This document shows positions 26,068 to 34,198 of a stretch of DNA of 64,000 nucleotides, piece after piece. Below the pieces are notes generated by a model, which saw only the letters and a list, made by a program, of their open reading frames with translations, was not told the origin of the DNA and searched no databases. How positions within the stretch are numbered: position 1 is the stretch's first letter; each line of letters starts with the position of its first letter. Origin of the DNA: Streptomyces sp. NBC_00237 (GTDB lineage Bacteria; Actinomycetota; Actinomycetes; Streptomycetales; Streptomycetaceae); NCBI RefSeq assembly GCF_026342435.1, contig NZ_JAPEMT010000002.1:434001-498000 (forward strand), in the 5' to 3' direction. The translations under genes and the position numbers were made by a program.

Positions 26068-26671
26068 GAATCGTGAGCTGATAGACCACAGACTGACCCC
26101 GACGTTCGCCGGTATCGACCAACCAACCATGTGCCTTCAGCTTCTTACGGCGCTCCTTGACCTTCCGCTCACTGTTCTTGATCTTGTCTTCATCTGCTCC
26201 CAGGATCTCCGCCAGCCGTTCAGATCCAATGAACACCCTGCCGACCCGGTAGTCGGCGTGCTGCGCTATGACCATGCCGAGAACCTTCTCGGATGCAGTG
26301 AGCTTGGAGCCTGCCAGCGCGAGGGTCCAACCCTTGATGATGTTCCCGCCAGCCGGAGGCGTGGAAGTCTCCTGCTTCGCCTGTACGGGCCTATCAGCCT
26401 CACACCCCGGCGCATGCGTCTTCTCGACTAGCGGGACCTCACAGCAGGCCGTTACGGGCTCCTCAGCTACCGGCACGGATGTGAGCACGAGACGGTTCTT
26501 ACTCTTCTTAACCTTGCCTGCCTTGATGAGTGCCTTAAGAGCACGAGTCGTATCGTCTGGCTCCAGTCCGGCCAGCCGGTCAAGGTCAGTCATAGACCCA
26601 ACCTGAACAGTGCCGTCACCGGCAGCATGGCCCACCAGGACCTTAAGAAGAATCTCTTCGTTGTTAGCCAT
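26051..26671 (-). CDS. Winged-helix protein, candidate replication initiator
   Basis: A 206-aa protein with two helix-turn-helix parts: residues ~1-65 (GSMTDLDRLAGLEPDDTTRALKALIKAGKVKK) and ~125-200 (LTASEKVLGMVIAQHADY, FIGSERLAEILGADEDKIKNSERKVKERRKKLKAHGWL), joined by a Pro/Thr-rich linker. Twin winged helices next to iterons are typical of Rep proteins, so it may start replication of the excised element; a transcriptional regulator is the alternative. AAGGAGA precedes ATG 26671. Confidence 0.5.
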   Translation of the reverse strand: MANNEEILLKVLVGHAAGDGTVQVGSMTDLDRLAGLEPDDTTRALKALIKAGKVKKSKNRLVLTSVPVAEEPVTACCEVPLVEKTHAPGCEADRPVQAKQETSTPPAGGNIIKGWTLALAGSKLTASEKVLGMVIAQHADYRVGRVFIGSERLAEILGADEDKIKNSERKVKERRKKLKAHGWLVDTGERRGQSVVYQLTIPRVPN

Positions 26672-26695
26672 TACTCTCTCCTTGTCAGTAAGAAA

Positions 26696-26716
26696 GCCCC
26701 GGCATAACGCCGGGGC
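26696..26716 (-). terminator. Rho-independent terminator
   Basis: GCCCCGGC (26696-26703) / GCCGGGGC (26709-26716), loop of 5, followed on the minus strand by TTTCTT. It separates the small winged-helix gene from the Rep candidate. Confidence 0.75.
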
Positions 26717-26721
26717 CTATC

Positions 26722-26895
26722 TCAATTATCTTCCAGCCACTTAAGGCCCGCATCTGTGATGCGTCGACGGAGGTACGTTAGAAAGTCCTTACCGTCTGGG
26801 GTTCGCGTAGTACCCAGGGATTCGACAAACCCTTCTTTCTCCAGACGCTCTAGAGAGTTCAGGTTGAATCCCGGTTGTGCGCGGTAACCGTTCAT
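26722..26895 (-). CDS. Small MarR-like winged-helix protein
   Basis: A 57-aa ORF from ATG 26895 (GGGGG four bases upstream). The sequence NLNSLERLEKEGFVESLGTT, TYLRRRITDAGLKWLEDN has the recognition-helix and wing spacing of small MarR/PadR-like DNA-binding proteins. An upstream in-frame extension is open for about 20 codons but has no start codon, so a longer ancestral protein or an unusual start is possible. It lies 56 bp downstream of the Lsr2-like gene. Confidence 0.5.
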   Translation of the reverse strand: MNGYRAQPGFNLNSLERLEKEGFVESLGTTRTPDGKDFLTYLRRRITDAGLKWLEDN

Positions 26896-26951
26896 CTCAC
26901 CCCCAGCATCCGCGAGGGTTCGCAGCGTCTTAGCTTGCGAGGGAGTGAGCG

Positions 26952-27344
26952 TTACGCTTTTCCCTGGGTCTCCCGGTAAGCGTCAAGGATGAGCTTGCCA
27001 GGGTTTCCCTTCGTGGGAATGTCCTTACCGCCGTTGTCGAAACCGGTCTCCCGTGCCCACTCCAGTGCCTTACCCCACTCACCGGAAGGAGTCTTCTTGG
27101 CTCCACCCTTGGAGGCCGTACGCGGCTGCCTGACGACCTGAGCAGTAACCGAAGGGGCAGGAGTCTCCTCGGTCAGTCCAGCGGCCTCAATGGCCTTGTT
27201 AAGGCGCTCCAGGGCTGCGCTGTACGCCTTGCCAGCGTCCACCAGTTCCTTAGTCACCTTGTCGTCGTCGGGCAGCTCACCGCTGTACGTCTTGCCAGCG
27301 ATCGTCATCGTCGCCACGCGCTTGATGTTCAGCATGTCCGTCAT
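26952..27344 (-). CDS. Small DNA-binding protein, Lsr2-like C-terminus
   Basis: A 130-aa protein starting at ATG 27344 (GAGGGA upstream). N-terminal ~55 residues are beta/helical, the middle is basic (RQPRTASKGGAKK) and the end, WGKALEWARETGFDNGGKDIPTKGNPGKLILDAYRE (broken here), resembles the Lsr2 DNA-binding domain (REWAR...G.IP...AY). Lsr2 silences AT-rich foreign DNA; an element copy could act as a silencer or antagonist. The N-terminus is not Lsr2-like, so this is a partial resemblance. Confidence 0.5.
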   Translation of the reverse strand: MTDMLNIKRVATMTIAGKTYSGELPDDDKVTKELVDAGKAYSAALERLNKAIEAAGLTEETPAPSVTAQVVRQPRTASKGGAKKTPSGEWGKALEWARETGFDNGGKDIPTKGNPGKLILDAYRETQGKA

Positions 27345-27428
27345 CGTGTGTCCCTCGCTCCGGGGCGACCCGTCGTCGCCCTGCCCCAGCATTAAGACAT
27401 AAGAACCAGGGCTTAACCAAACGTAAGA

Positions 27429-27451
27429 AGGGTCAGCCTTACGAGCTGACC
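27429..27451 (-). terminator. Terminator after the integrase gene
   Basis: GGGTCAGC (27429-27436) / GCTGACCC (27444-27451), loop 7; the minus strand continues TTCTTACG. It isolates the integrase transcript from the Lsr2-like gene. Confidence 0.72.
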
Positions 27452-27476
27452 CCTCGTTACAGCACATCAATGCAGG

Positions 27477-29087
27477 TCAGACCGCAGTGTCGGGACCTTC
27501 GTCCTTATCTTGCGTGTCATCGACGTCACGCCGCTTTGCGAGCGCCCGGACCAACCAAACCGGCACGTCCTCCTGTACTGCTCCCGGCTCATCAATGCCA
27601 GCGAACAGGGCTTCAAGGGTGTCTGCCTCATGCCCGTTGAACTCGAACGACACATGACGGTTCCGGCCCACCAGGACTGTCACACCGTTGGCGCGCAGCT
27701 CCGCCCCACGCTCATGCCAAGACCACTTGGACCACACCTCTCCGAACACTTCCCCCGTCGGTTCATAGGTGACCTTGTCCGGAACCACAGGGTTCTTCTC
27801 GAACTTCTTAACCGACGCTCGCAGCTCATTCATACGGCGACGGTAACCGTCCGGGTCATCTTCCCAGTCCCCGTTTTCATCCTGCCGACGCAGACGCGCC
27901 ATGCGCTTCTTTGCGTCTTCAATCTCCGCAGTGTGGTCGATACCAGGTTCAACCTTCTTCACATAACGGGGCTCATCCATGAACCACAGCAGGATGTTCT
28001 TATTCACCGCGCCAAACACTTCCTTGCCCGCAATGGTCTTTACCGGGCAACCGGTAGTGGAACAGTGGAAAATCCCAAGGTGCGGAGTCCCGTCCTTGTA
28101 ATCAGGCCGCGCCATGTAATAGATGCCCCTACGGCACACCTGACACTCAATGCACTTAGCCAGAGGGTTAGCGTTCCGCCTCACAGGCTTCTCGCGGGGC
28201 CCCTTCGTACGGGTCTCCGCTTCCCGCTGGATCTGCTGAAACAGTGCAGGCTTAATCAGTGCAGCAGCACGAACACGCCCGTCCTTGTCCTCACCCAACA
28301 GATTGATCCGCGAGGTAAGAATCTTCCGCACGGTCGTGTTAGTCCACAGACCAAACCCGCGAGAGGTAGGCACGCCCATTGCGTGCAGCTCTTCAGAGAT
28401 TCGGTTGTAAGACCAACCCTCACCCACCCGACCCCGGTACTTGTCCCCGGACAGGGCCTTACTGTCGCCGAACAGGAACCACGGAATCATCAGATCCAAG
28501 ATGACTTGTACTTCAGTCCACTCACGCTTAGGCGTGACAGTGCAGAACGTAGGAATGTCGTTAGGCACCAATGACCAGTTGCCTTTAGACCCAACGACTC
28601 GATACCCGTAAGGGACCATGCCGCCATGCCAGCGGCCCGCCTCACGCGCCCGGTCGGAACTGCTCTTAGTCCGCGCCTGGATCTCGTCCCACTCCCAAGA
28701 CGCGACCATGGCGAACAGCTCCGCCATACGTCGCCCACCCTCGGTGCGGGTATCAATGCTCTCTTTGTGGGTTACGAGGAACTTGCCGTGTTCATCGCAC
28801 CACTCAAGAAAGAGGTAGATGTCTGCCGGACGCCGAGTAAGGCGAGACATTGACTGCACAGTGATGCCGTCATAAGAGCGCGGCTTGTCCAACCACTTCT
28901 TAAGCTGTGGCCGCTTGAACAGCGGCACCTCACGGCCGGACACATCACGGTCACGAGTGAAGTGAACGAGGGTCCCGTCAACCCTCCGGGCAGCACTGAC
29001 TACGTCAGCTTCCTGCCCCTCAAACGAGTCGGACCACTCCCGCTTCTTCGATTCGCGCAGTGCTCCCAGTAGACGAACCTGGCTCAT
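27477..29087 (-). CDS. int: Large serine integrase
   Basis: A 536-aa large serine recombinase. Catalytic region LRESKKREWSDSFEGQ with Arg11 and Ser13; then the resolvase core (SMSRLTRRPADIYLFLEW), recombinase domain (GYRVV, YNRISEELHAMGVPTSRG, TVRKILTS) and zinc ribbon with Cys312, 315, 318, 342 and 347, followed by a coiled-coil region. It lies 67 bp from the right attachment core and reads away from it. It catalyses integration into the LysR gene; no excisionase (RDF) is recognised. Confidence 0.93.
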   Translation of the reverse strand: MSQVRLLGALRESKKREWSDSFEGQEADVVSAARRVDGTLVHFTRDRDVSGREVPLFKRPQLKKWLDKPRSYDGITVQSMSRLTRRPADIYLFLEWCDEHGKFLVTHKESIDTRTEGGRRMAELFAMVASWEWDEIQARTKSSSDRAREAGRWHGGMVPYGYRVVGSKGNWSLVPNDIPTFCTVTPKREWTEVQVILDLMIPWFLFGDSKALSGDKYRGRVGEGWSYNRISEELHAMGVPTSRGFGLWTNTTVRKILTSRINLLGEDKDGRVRAAALIKPALFQQIQREAETRTKGPREKPVRRNANPLAKCIECQVCRRGIYYMARPDYKDGTPHLGIFHCSTTGCPVKTIAGKEVFGAVNKNILLWFMDEPRYVKKVEPGIDHTAEIEDAKKRMARLRRQDENGDWEDDPDGYRRRMNELRASVKKFEKNPVVPDKVTYEPTGEVFGEVWSKWSWHERGAELRANGVTVLVGRNRHVSFEFNGHEADTLEALFAGIDEPGAVQEDVPVWLVRALAKRRDVDDTQDKDEGPDTAV

Positions 29088-29153
29088 CAGCCGATCTTCC
29101 CTCCGCTACCGTCCCCCCGCCTCTCGGGAGGATCGTTCGGGAAGGGGGTGGTA

Positions 29154-29159
29154 CGCCGT
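29154..29159. other. Right attachment core (attR), CGCCGT
   Basis: CGCCGT inside GTACGCCGTGGCC. To its right the LysR coding sequence resumes. With the left core it defines the element ends. Only six bases are shared, in line with the short cores of serine integrases. Confidence 0.6.
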
Positions 29160-29991
29160 GGCCCAGACCCTGTCGTTCACTCAGGCGGCGCGCCGCCTGG
29201 GGCTGCGGCAGTCGACCGTCAGCCAGCACGTGAAGCGGCTGGAGGAGGCGGCCGGGCGGCGGCTGTTCGTACGGGACACGCATCGGGTGGCGCTCACCGA
29301 GGACGGTGAGGCGATGCTCGGTTTCGCCCGGACGATCCTGGCCGCGCACGAGCGGGCGGCGGCGTTCTTCACCGGGAAGCGGCTGCGGGGGCGGTTGCGG
29401 TTCGGGGCGTCGGAGGACTTCGTGCTGACGCGCCTGCCGGAGATCCTGGAGGCGTTCCGGCGGGATCATCCGGAGGTGGATCTGGAGCTGACCGTGGAAC
29501 TGTCGGGGATTCTGCACCGGCAGTTGGAGAGTGGGCGGCACGATCTGGTGCTGGCGAAACGGCGGGCGGACGACACGCACGGGGAGCTGGTGTGGCGGGA
29601 CGCTCTCTCCTGGGTCGGGGCGCCGGGGTTGCGGGTGGAGGCGGATCGTCCTGTTCCGTTGATTCTGTTTCCGCCGCCGGCGATCACCCGGGCGCGGGCG
29701 CTGGACGTATTGGAGGCGCAGGGGCGGGCGTGGCGGATCGCGTGTACGAGCGGGAGCCTGAGCGGGCTGGTGGCGGCGGCGCGGGCGGGGCTGGGGGTGA
29801 TGGCGCACACGCGGGGGCTGGTGCCGCCGGGGCTGGTGCCGCTGGCCGCACGCAGCGGGTTGCCGGAGTTGGGTGAGGTGGAGTTCGTGCTGTTGCACGG
29901 GAGGAGGCGGGGGGCCGCCGTGCAGGAGGCGGCGGAGGCGTTGGCCTCGGCGGTGCTGGCGGGGGCGGATCGGCTGCACCGGGGGGTGTAG
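29158..29991 (+). CDS. LysR-family regulator, 3' part with a new GTG start
   Basis: A 277-aa LysR protein lacking its first ~13 residues, which are at 16685. From GTG 29158 it reads AQTLSFTQAARRLGLRQSTVSQHVKRLEEA, i.e. most of the HTH, then a full effector domain. GGAAGGGGG, contributed by the element, stands ten bases before the GTG, so a slightly shortened regulator could be made in the lysogen. Whether DNA binding survives loss of the first helix is uncertain. Its likely target, the SBF transporter, is now 12 kb away. Confidence 0.8.
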   Translation: MAQTLSFTQAARRLGLRQSTVSQHVKRLEEAAGRRLFVRDTHRVALTEDGEAMLGFARTILAAHERAAAFFTGKRLRGRLRFGASEDFVLTRLPEILEAFRRDHPEVDLELTVELSGILHRQLESGRHDLVLAKRRADDTHGELVWRDALSWVGAPGLRVEADRPVPLILFPPPAITRARALDVLEAQGRAWRIACTSGSLSGLVAAARAGLGVMAHTRGLVPPGLVPLAARSGLPELGEVEFVLLHGRRRGAAVQEAAEALASAVLAGADRLHRGV

Positions 29992-30468
29992 GGGTGCACA
30001 GCAGCACCGACGTGTCGTGCGGGGTGTTGTCCCGTCCGGTCACCGCCTCGCCGTCGCGCAGAGATCGCGTGGTCAAGATCGTAACGCTCTGTGGTGTCCG
30101 AAGCGTTACGGTCAAGACTGGCGTCGAAACGGTCAAGACCGGCGTTGAGGACGCTGCGGCGGAGCGTGGTGCCGGGCCCTTTGCCCGACCGGGCCCTTGC
30201 GAACCTCCGTACGACCCCGGTGGCCGGAAATGCTCGTCCGTAGGCGCGCGGTGGGCTCCCCGTACAGATTCCGTGGGGATTTCCCGTGCCTGACTTACCC
30301 AGAAGTAAGGTCGCCGTCCGAGCACTCCGATGGGGTCGTCCGGGGGGCCTGTGACCTGTACCGATATGCCCTGTCGCAGCTTCCGGAGCGGCTCTCGCCC
30401 CCTCCCGCGCGGGGCGGCATTGGGGTACCGTCACCGGCGCTGTGCGGAGCGCCACAAGGAGCAGTTCA
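29992..30468. other. Intergenic region with operator-like repeat
   Basis: About 480 bp upstream of the acyl-CoA synthetase. Contains an inverted repeat CGTAACGCT (30080-30088) / AGCGTTACG (30102-30110) with 13-nt spacer and three GGTCAAGAY direct repeats (30071, 30110, 30131). No gene is seen. Confidence 0.5.
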
Positions 30469-32292
30469 TTGCGCGAGTTCACTGTCCCACCCACGGCTGC
30501 GCCCCCTCAGGTCGGCGGACTGGCGGACACCGTGTTCCGTAACGCCGAGGAGGACCCGCACCGGGTCGCGCTCGGCCGCAAGGACGCGGAAGGACGCTGG
30601 CAGGACGTCACCGCGGCGCGGTTCCGCGACGAGGTGCTGGCACTCGCGAAGGGGCTGCTCGCGCAGGGTGTCCGGTTCGGTGACCGGGTCGCCATCGTCT
30701 CCCGTACGCGCTACGAGTGGACGCTCTTCGACTTCGCCCTGTGGACGGTCGGCGCGCAACCGGTGCCGGTGTATCCGACCGCCTCCACCGAGCAGGTCTT
30801 CTGGACACTGCACGACTCCGAGGTGGTGGCGTGCGTGGTCGAGCACGAGGACCACGCGATGACGATCGCCTCGGTGATCGACCGGCTGCCGCGCCTGTCA
30901 CGGCTGTGGCAGCTGGACGCGGGTGGGGTGGAGGAGCTGGTCGCGTCAGGCGTGCAGGTCGACGACGACGTGGTGCACCGGCATCGGCGGGCCGTCACCC
31001 CGGAGTCGGTCGCGACCGTCATCTACACGTCGGGCACGACCGGACGCCCCAAGGGCTGCGTCCTCACGCACGCGAACTTCATGACCGAGACGGACACGGT
31101 GATCGCGCGTTGGGAGCCGGTGTTCCGGTCCGCGCCGGGTGACGAGGCTTCCACTCTGCTCTTCCTGCCGCTCGCACACGTCTTCGGGCGGATGGTGGAG
31201 GTGGCCGCGATCCGGGGCCGGGTGAAGATCGGGCACCAACCTGTCATGGCGGCCGCCGAGTTGCTGCCCGATCTGGCGGCTTTCCGGCCCACCTTCGTGC
31301 TGGCCGTCCCGTACATCTTCGAGAAGGTCTACCACGCGGCCCGGCGCAAGGCGGAGGCGTCGGGGAAGACCGGCCCCTTCGACAAGGCCGTCGAACTGGC
31401 GGTGCGGTACGCGGAGGCGCTGGAGCACAAGGCGTTCGGGACGGGCCCGGGGCCCAGCGCCTCGATGAGGATGCAGCACCAGCTGTACGACAAGCTCGTG
31501 TACGGGAAGGTGCGCGAGGCGATGGGCGGGCGGGTGCGGCACGCGATGTCGGGCGGCTCGGCGATGGAACGGCGGCTCGGGCTGTTCTTCGCGGGCGCGG
31601 GCATCACGATCTTCGAGGGGTACGGGCTGACGGAGTCGACGGCGGCGGCGACGGCGAATCCGCCGGAGCGGACGCGGTTCGGGACGGTGGGGCTGCCGTT
31701 GCCCGGGACGACCGTGCACATCGCGGACGACGGGGAGGTGTGGCTGCACGGGGGGCACGTGTTCGGCGGGTATCTGAACGACCCGGCGGCGACTCGGGCC
31801 GTGCTGCACGACGGGTGGCTGTCGACGGGGGACATCGGGTCGCTGGACGAGGACGGCTATCTGACGATCACCGGGCGGAAGAAGGAGATCCTGGTGACGT
31901 CGGGCGGCAAGAGCGTGTCGCCGACGGGGCTTGAGGAGCGGGTGCGGGCGCATCCGCTGGTCGCCCAGTGCATCGTCGTCGGGAACGACCGGCCGTATGT
32001 GGCGGCGCTGGTGACGCTGGACCTGGAGGCCGTCGAGCACTGGCTGGCGATGCACGGGCGGGCGCCGATGGAGCCGAAGGACGTGGTGCGGGACCCGGAT
32101 CTGGAGACGGAGGTGCGGAGGGCGGTGGTGGCGGCGAACACGCTGGTCTCGCAGGCGGAGTCGATCCGGACCTTTCGGATACTGGCGCATCAGTTCACGG
32201 AGGAGCAGGGGTTGTTGACGCCGTCGCTGAAGTTGAAGCGGAGGGCGATCGAGAAGGCGTACGGGGTGGAGGTCAACGCCCTCTACCGCTGA
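30469..32292 (+). CDS. Long-chain acyl-CoA synthetase (AMP-binding)
   Basis: A 607-aa ANL enzyme. P-loop YTSGTTGRPKG, the FadD15-like segments LPLAHVFGRM and FEGYGLTESTAA, and the hinge/A8 region STGDIGSLDEDGYLTITGRKKEI are present; the C-terminal lysine region is LTPSLKLKR. It activates long-chain fatty acids as CoA esters in the cytoplasm. I start it at TTG 30469 (REFTVPP after it is the usual N-terminus), seven bases after AAGGAG; an ATG at 30442 gives nine odd extra residues. Monocistronic. Confidence 0.88.
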   Translation: MREFTVPPTAAPPQVGGLADTVFRNAEEDPHRVALGRKDAEGRWQDVTAARFRDEVLALAKGLLAQGVRFGDRVAIVSRTRYEWTLFDFALWTVGAQPVPVYPTASTEQVFWTLHDSEVVACVVEHEDHAMTIASVIDRLPRLSRLWQLDAGGVEELVASGVQVDDDVVHRHRRAVTPESVATVIYTSGTTGRPKGCVLTHANFMTETDTVIARWEPVFRSAPGDEASTLLFLPLAHVFGRMVEVAAIRGRVKIGHQPVMAAAELLPDLAAFRPTFVLAVPYIFEKVYHAARRKAEASGKTGPFDKAVELAVRYAEALEHKAFGTGPGPSASMRMQHQLYDKLVYGKVREAMGGRVRHAMSGGSAMERRLGLFFAGAGITIFEGYGLTESTAAATANPPERTRFGTVGLPLPGTTVHIADDGEVWLHGGHVFGGYLNDPAATRAVLHDGWLSTGDIGSLDEDGYLTITGRKKEILVTSGGKSVSPTGLEERVRAHPLVAQCIVVGNDRPYVAALVTLDLEAVEHWLAMHGRAPMEPKDVVRDPDLETEVRRAVVAANTLVSQAESIRTFRILAHQFTEEQGLLTPSLKLKRRAIEKAYGVEVNALYR

Positions 32293-32316
32293 GCGGCGGG
32301 GCCACTGGGCAACCCA

Positions 32317-32400
32317 CCGCCCCGCACCCCCAGCAGGACGAAATCCCCTCGCTCCCGCCCGCCCCGCACCCCCAGCAGGACGAAATCCCCTCGCTCCCGC
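32317..32400. repeat. Two tandem 42-bp repeats
   Basis: CCGCCCCGCACCCCCAGCAG begins at 32317 and again at 32359, with the following GACGAAATCCCCTCGCTCCC repeated too. Lies between the synthetase and the ABC-F leader. No coding role seen. Confidence 0.75.
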
Positions 32401-32426
32401 GCCACCCCTCCCCATAAGCTGTCCCC

Positions 32427-32450
32427 ATGTCTACGCCCCGCGTTTCTTAG
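32427..32450 (+). promoter_or_regulatory. Leader peptide ORF of the ABC-F gene (MSTPRVS)
   Basis: An ATG followed by six sense codons and TAG (32427-32450), 59 bp before the ABC-F start. Downstream is a nested hairpin: GAGGA (32453-32457) / TCCTC (32481-32485) with CACAC/GTGTG inside (32466-32480). The layout suits ribosome-mediated attenuation: an antibiotic-stalled ribosome on the leader would change the hairpin. Confidence 0.5.
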
Positions 32451-32508
32451 CTGAGGACCCACTCCCACACCACCCGTGTGTCCTCTCGCTAATCCGGAGC
32501 GTAATTCC

Positions 32509-34110
32509 ATGATCACCGTCCGCGGTGCCGACGTCCGCGTCGGTGCCCGACTCCTCCTGTCCGGCATCTCCTTCCACGTCTCCCCCGGCGACCGCATCGG
32601 CCTCGTCGGCCGCAACGGCGCGGGCAAGACCTCGCTGCTCAACACCCTCGCGGAACAGGCGGCACCCGCCGCCGGGACCGTCGAGCGCACCGGGTCCCTG
32701 GGCTACCTGGCCCAGGATTCGCGGGCCGCCGACCCGGCCGTCTCCGTCATCGACCGCATCCTCTCCGCGCGCGGCCTCGATCGGGCCACCAGGGCGCTGC
32801 GCGCCGCCGAAAGCGCGATGGCGCAGGCCGCGGGCGGCGCCCAGGAGCGCCGCGCCATGGCCGCCTACACCCGCACCGAGGCCGACTTCCAGGCCCGTGG
32901 CGGGTACGCCGCCGAGGCCGAGGCCGCCCGGGTCGCGGCCGGGGTCGGGCTGGCGGCGCACTCCGTGGAACGTCGCGTCGGCGAGCTGTCCGGTGGGCAG
33001 AAGCGGCGCGTGGAGCTCGCCCGCATCCTCTTCGCCGACCACGACACCCTGCTCCTCGACGAGCCGACGAACCATCTGGATGCCGACTCCGTGGGCTGGC
33101 TGCGGGCCTTTCTCCTCTCGTACCGGGGCGGGGTCGTCGTCATCAGCCACGACACCGGCCTCCTCGCCGACACCGTCAACCGCGTCTTCCACCTGGACCC
33201 CGGACGCAGGGCCCTCGACGTCCACAACACCCCGTGGCACGGGTACCTCGCCCAGCGCGACGCCGAGGAGCGGCGGCGTACCCGGGAGCGGGCCGCCGCC
33301 GAGCGGAAGGCGGCTGCCCTGCACACGCAGGCGGACCGGATGCGGGCCCGCGTGTCGACGGCCGTCGCCGCGAAGAACATGGCCAGGCGTGCCGACCGAC
33401 TGCTGGACGGGCTGGCACCGGTACGGCGTACGGAGAAGGTGGCGAGGATCCGGCTGCCGGAGCCGGAGCCGTGCGGACGGATGCCGCTCGGCGCGATCAG
33501 CCTGACGAAGGCGTACGGGGGACGTCAGGTGATCCGGGGCGTCGACCTCGCCGTGGACCGGGGCAGTCGGCTGGTGGTGCTCGGGCTCAACGGGGCCGGG
33601 AAGACGACCCTGTTGAGGATGCTGGCCGGGCACGAGGTCCCGGACGCGGGGCGGGTCGTGCACGGGCACGGGCTGCGGCTCGGGTACTTCGCGCAGGAGC
33701 ACGACACACTGCAAGCGGCTCGTACCGTACGGGAGAACCTGGCGTCGGCGGCCCCGCACCTGGACGACGGCGAGGCCCGCCGGGTGCTCGGGGCGTTCCT
33801 GTTCGGCGGGGACGACGCCGACAAACCGGCCGGGGTGCTCTCGGGCGGCGAGAAGACCCGGCTGGCACTGGCGGGGCTGGTGCACTCGGGGGCCAATGTG
33901 CTGTTGCTCGACGAACCGACCAACAACCTCGACCCGGCGTCGCGCGGAGAAGTGCTGGGGGCGGTGGACTCGTACCCGGGAGCGATCGTGATGGTGACGC
34001 ACGACGAGGGTGCGGTCGAGGCCCTGCGACCGGACCGGGTGCTGGTGCTGCCCGACGGGACCGAGGACCTGTGGGGGCAGGAGCACCTGGGGCTCGTGTC
34101 CCTGTCGTAG
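32509..34110 (+). CDS. ABC-F family ATPase (ribosome protection type)
   Basis: A 533-aa soluble protein with two ABC domains and no membrane segment. First: Walker A GRNGAGKTS (34-42), LSGGQ (160-164), DEPTNHLD (184-191). Second: GLNGAGKTT (359-367), LSGGEKTR, DEPTNNLD. Between them is an Arg/Ala-rich coiled linker (~235-320), the part that enters the ribosome in ABC-F proteins. Members give resistance to ribosome-targeting antibiotics or act as translation factors. Start ATG 32509; an in-frame upstream ATG lies in the leader region. The leader ORF before it favours an antibiotic-responsive role. Confidence 0.87.
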   Translation: MITVRGADVRVGARLLLSGISFHVSPGDRIGLVGRNGAGKTSLLNTLAEQAAPAAGTVERTGSLGYLAQDSRAADPAVSVIDRILSARGLDRATRALRAAESAMAQAAGGAQERRAMAAYTRTEADFQARGGYAAEAEAARVAAGVGLAAHSVERRVGELSGGQKRRVELARILFADHDTLLLDEPTNHLDADSVGWLRAFLLSYRGGVVVISHDTGLLADTVNRVFHLDPGRRALDVHNTPWHGYLAQRDAEERRRTRERAAAERKAAALHTQADRMRARVSTAVAAKNMARRADRLLDGLAPVRRTEKVARIRLPEPEPCGRMPLGAISLTKAYGGRQVIRGVDLAVDRGSRLVVLGLNGAGKTTLLRMLAGHEVPDAGRVVHGHGLRLGYFAQEHDTLQAARTVRENLASAAPHLDDGEARRVLGAFLFGGDDADKPAGVLSGGEKTRLALAGLVHSGANVLLLDEPTNNLDPASRGEVLGAVDSYPGAIVMVTHDEGAVEALRPDRVLVLPDGTEDLWGQEHLGLVSLS

Positions 34111-34152
34111 GCGTTTCCGTTTCTCCGTACTGATTCTCTGTACTGACGGGGA

Positions 34153-34188
34153 TGTAAGGGGCGGCCTTCCTGGATGCCGCCCCTTACA
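34153..34188. terminator. Bidirectional terminator
   Basis: Thirteen-bp stem TGTAAGGGGCGGC (34153-34165) / GCCGCCCCTTACA (34176-34188), loop of 10, between the converging ABC-F and methyltransferase genes. Confidence 0.8.
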
Positions 34189-34198
34189 CCGCCGCCCC

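Larger units (their letters stand above)
16717..29159. mobile_element. 12.4-kb integrated tail-less phage satellite-like element
   Basis: Bounded by the two halves of one LysR gene. It carries a serine integrase at the right end, GntR and XRE regulators, a winged-helix protein beside 22-bp iterons, and head genes: major capsid, acidic scaffold candidate, tail terminator, adaptor, HNH, stopper candidate, small terminase candidate, large terminase, portal and MuF. No tail tube, tape measure, baseplate, holin, lysin, primase or polymerase is present. All recognised reading frames are intact and tightly packed with TAATG junctions. Composition is clearly less GC-rich than the flanks. This content matches capsid-forming satellites (cf-PICI-like) better than a decayed prophage. 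Confidence 0.8.

Noticed and set aside
16717..29159. Conjugative element (AICE) interpretation
   Set aside because: The GntR regulator is AICE-like, but there is no FtsK/TraB translocase or RepSA; capsid, portal and terminase define it as phage-related.
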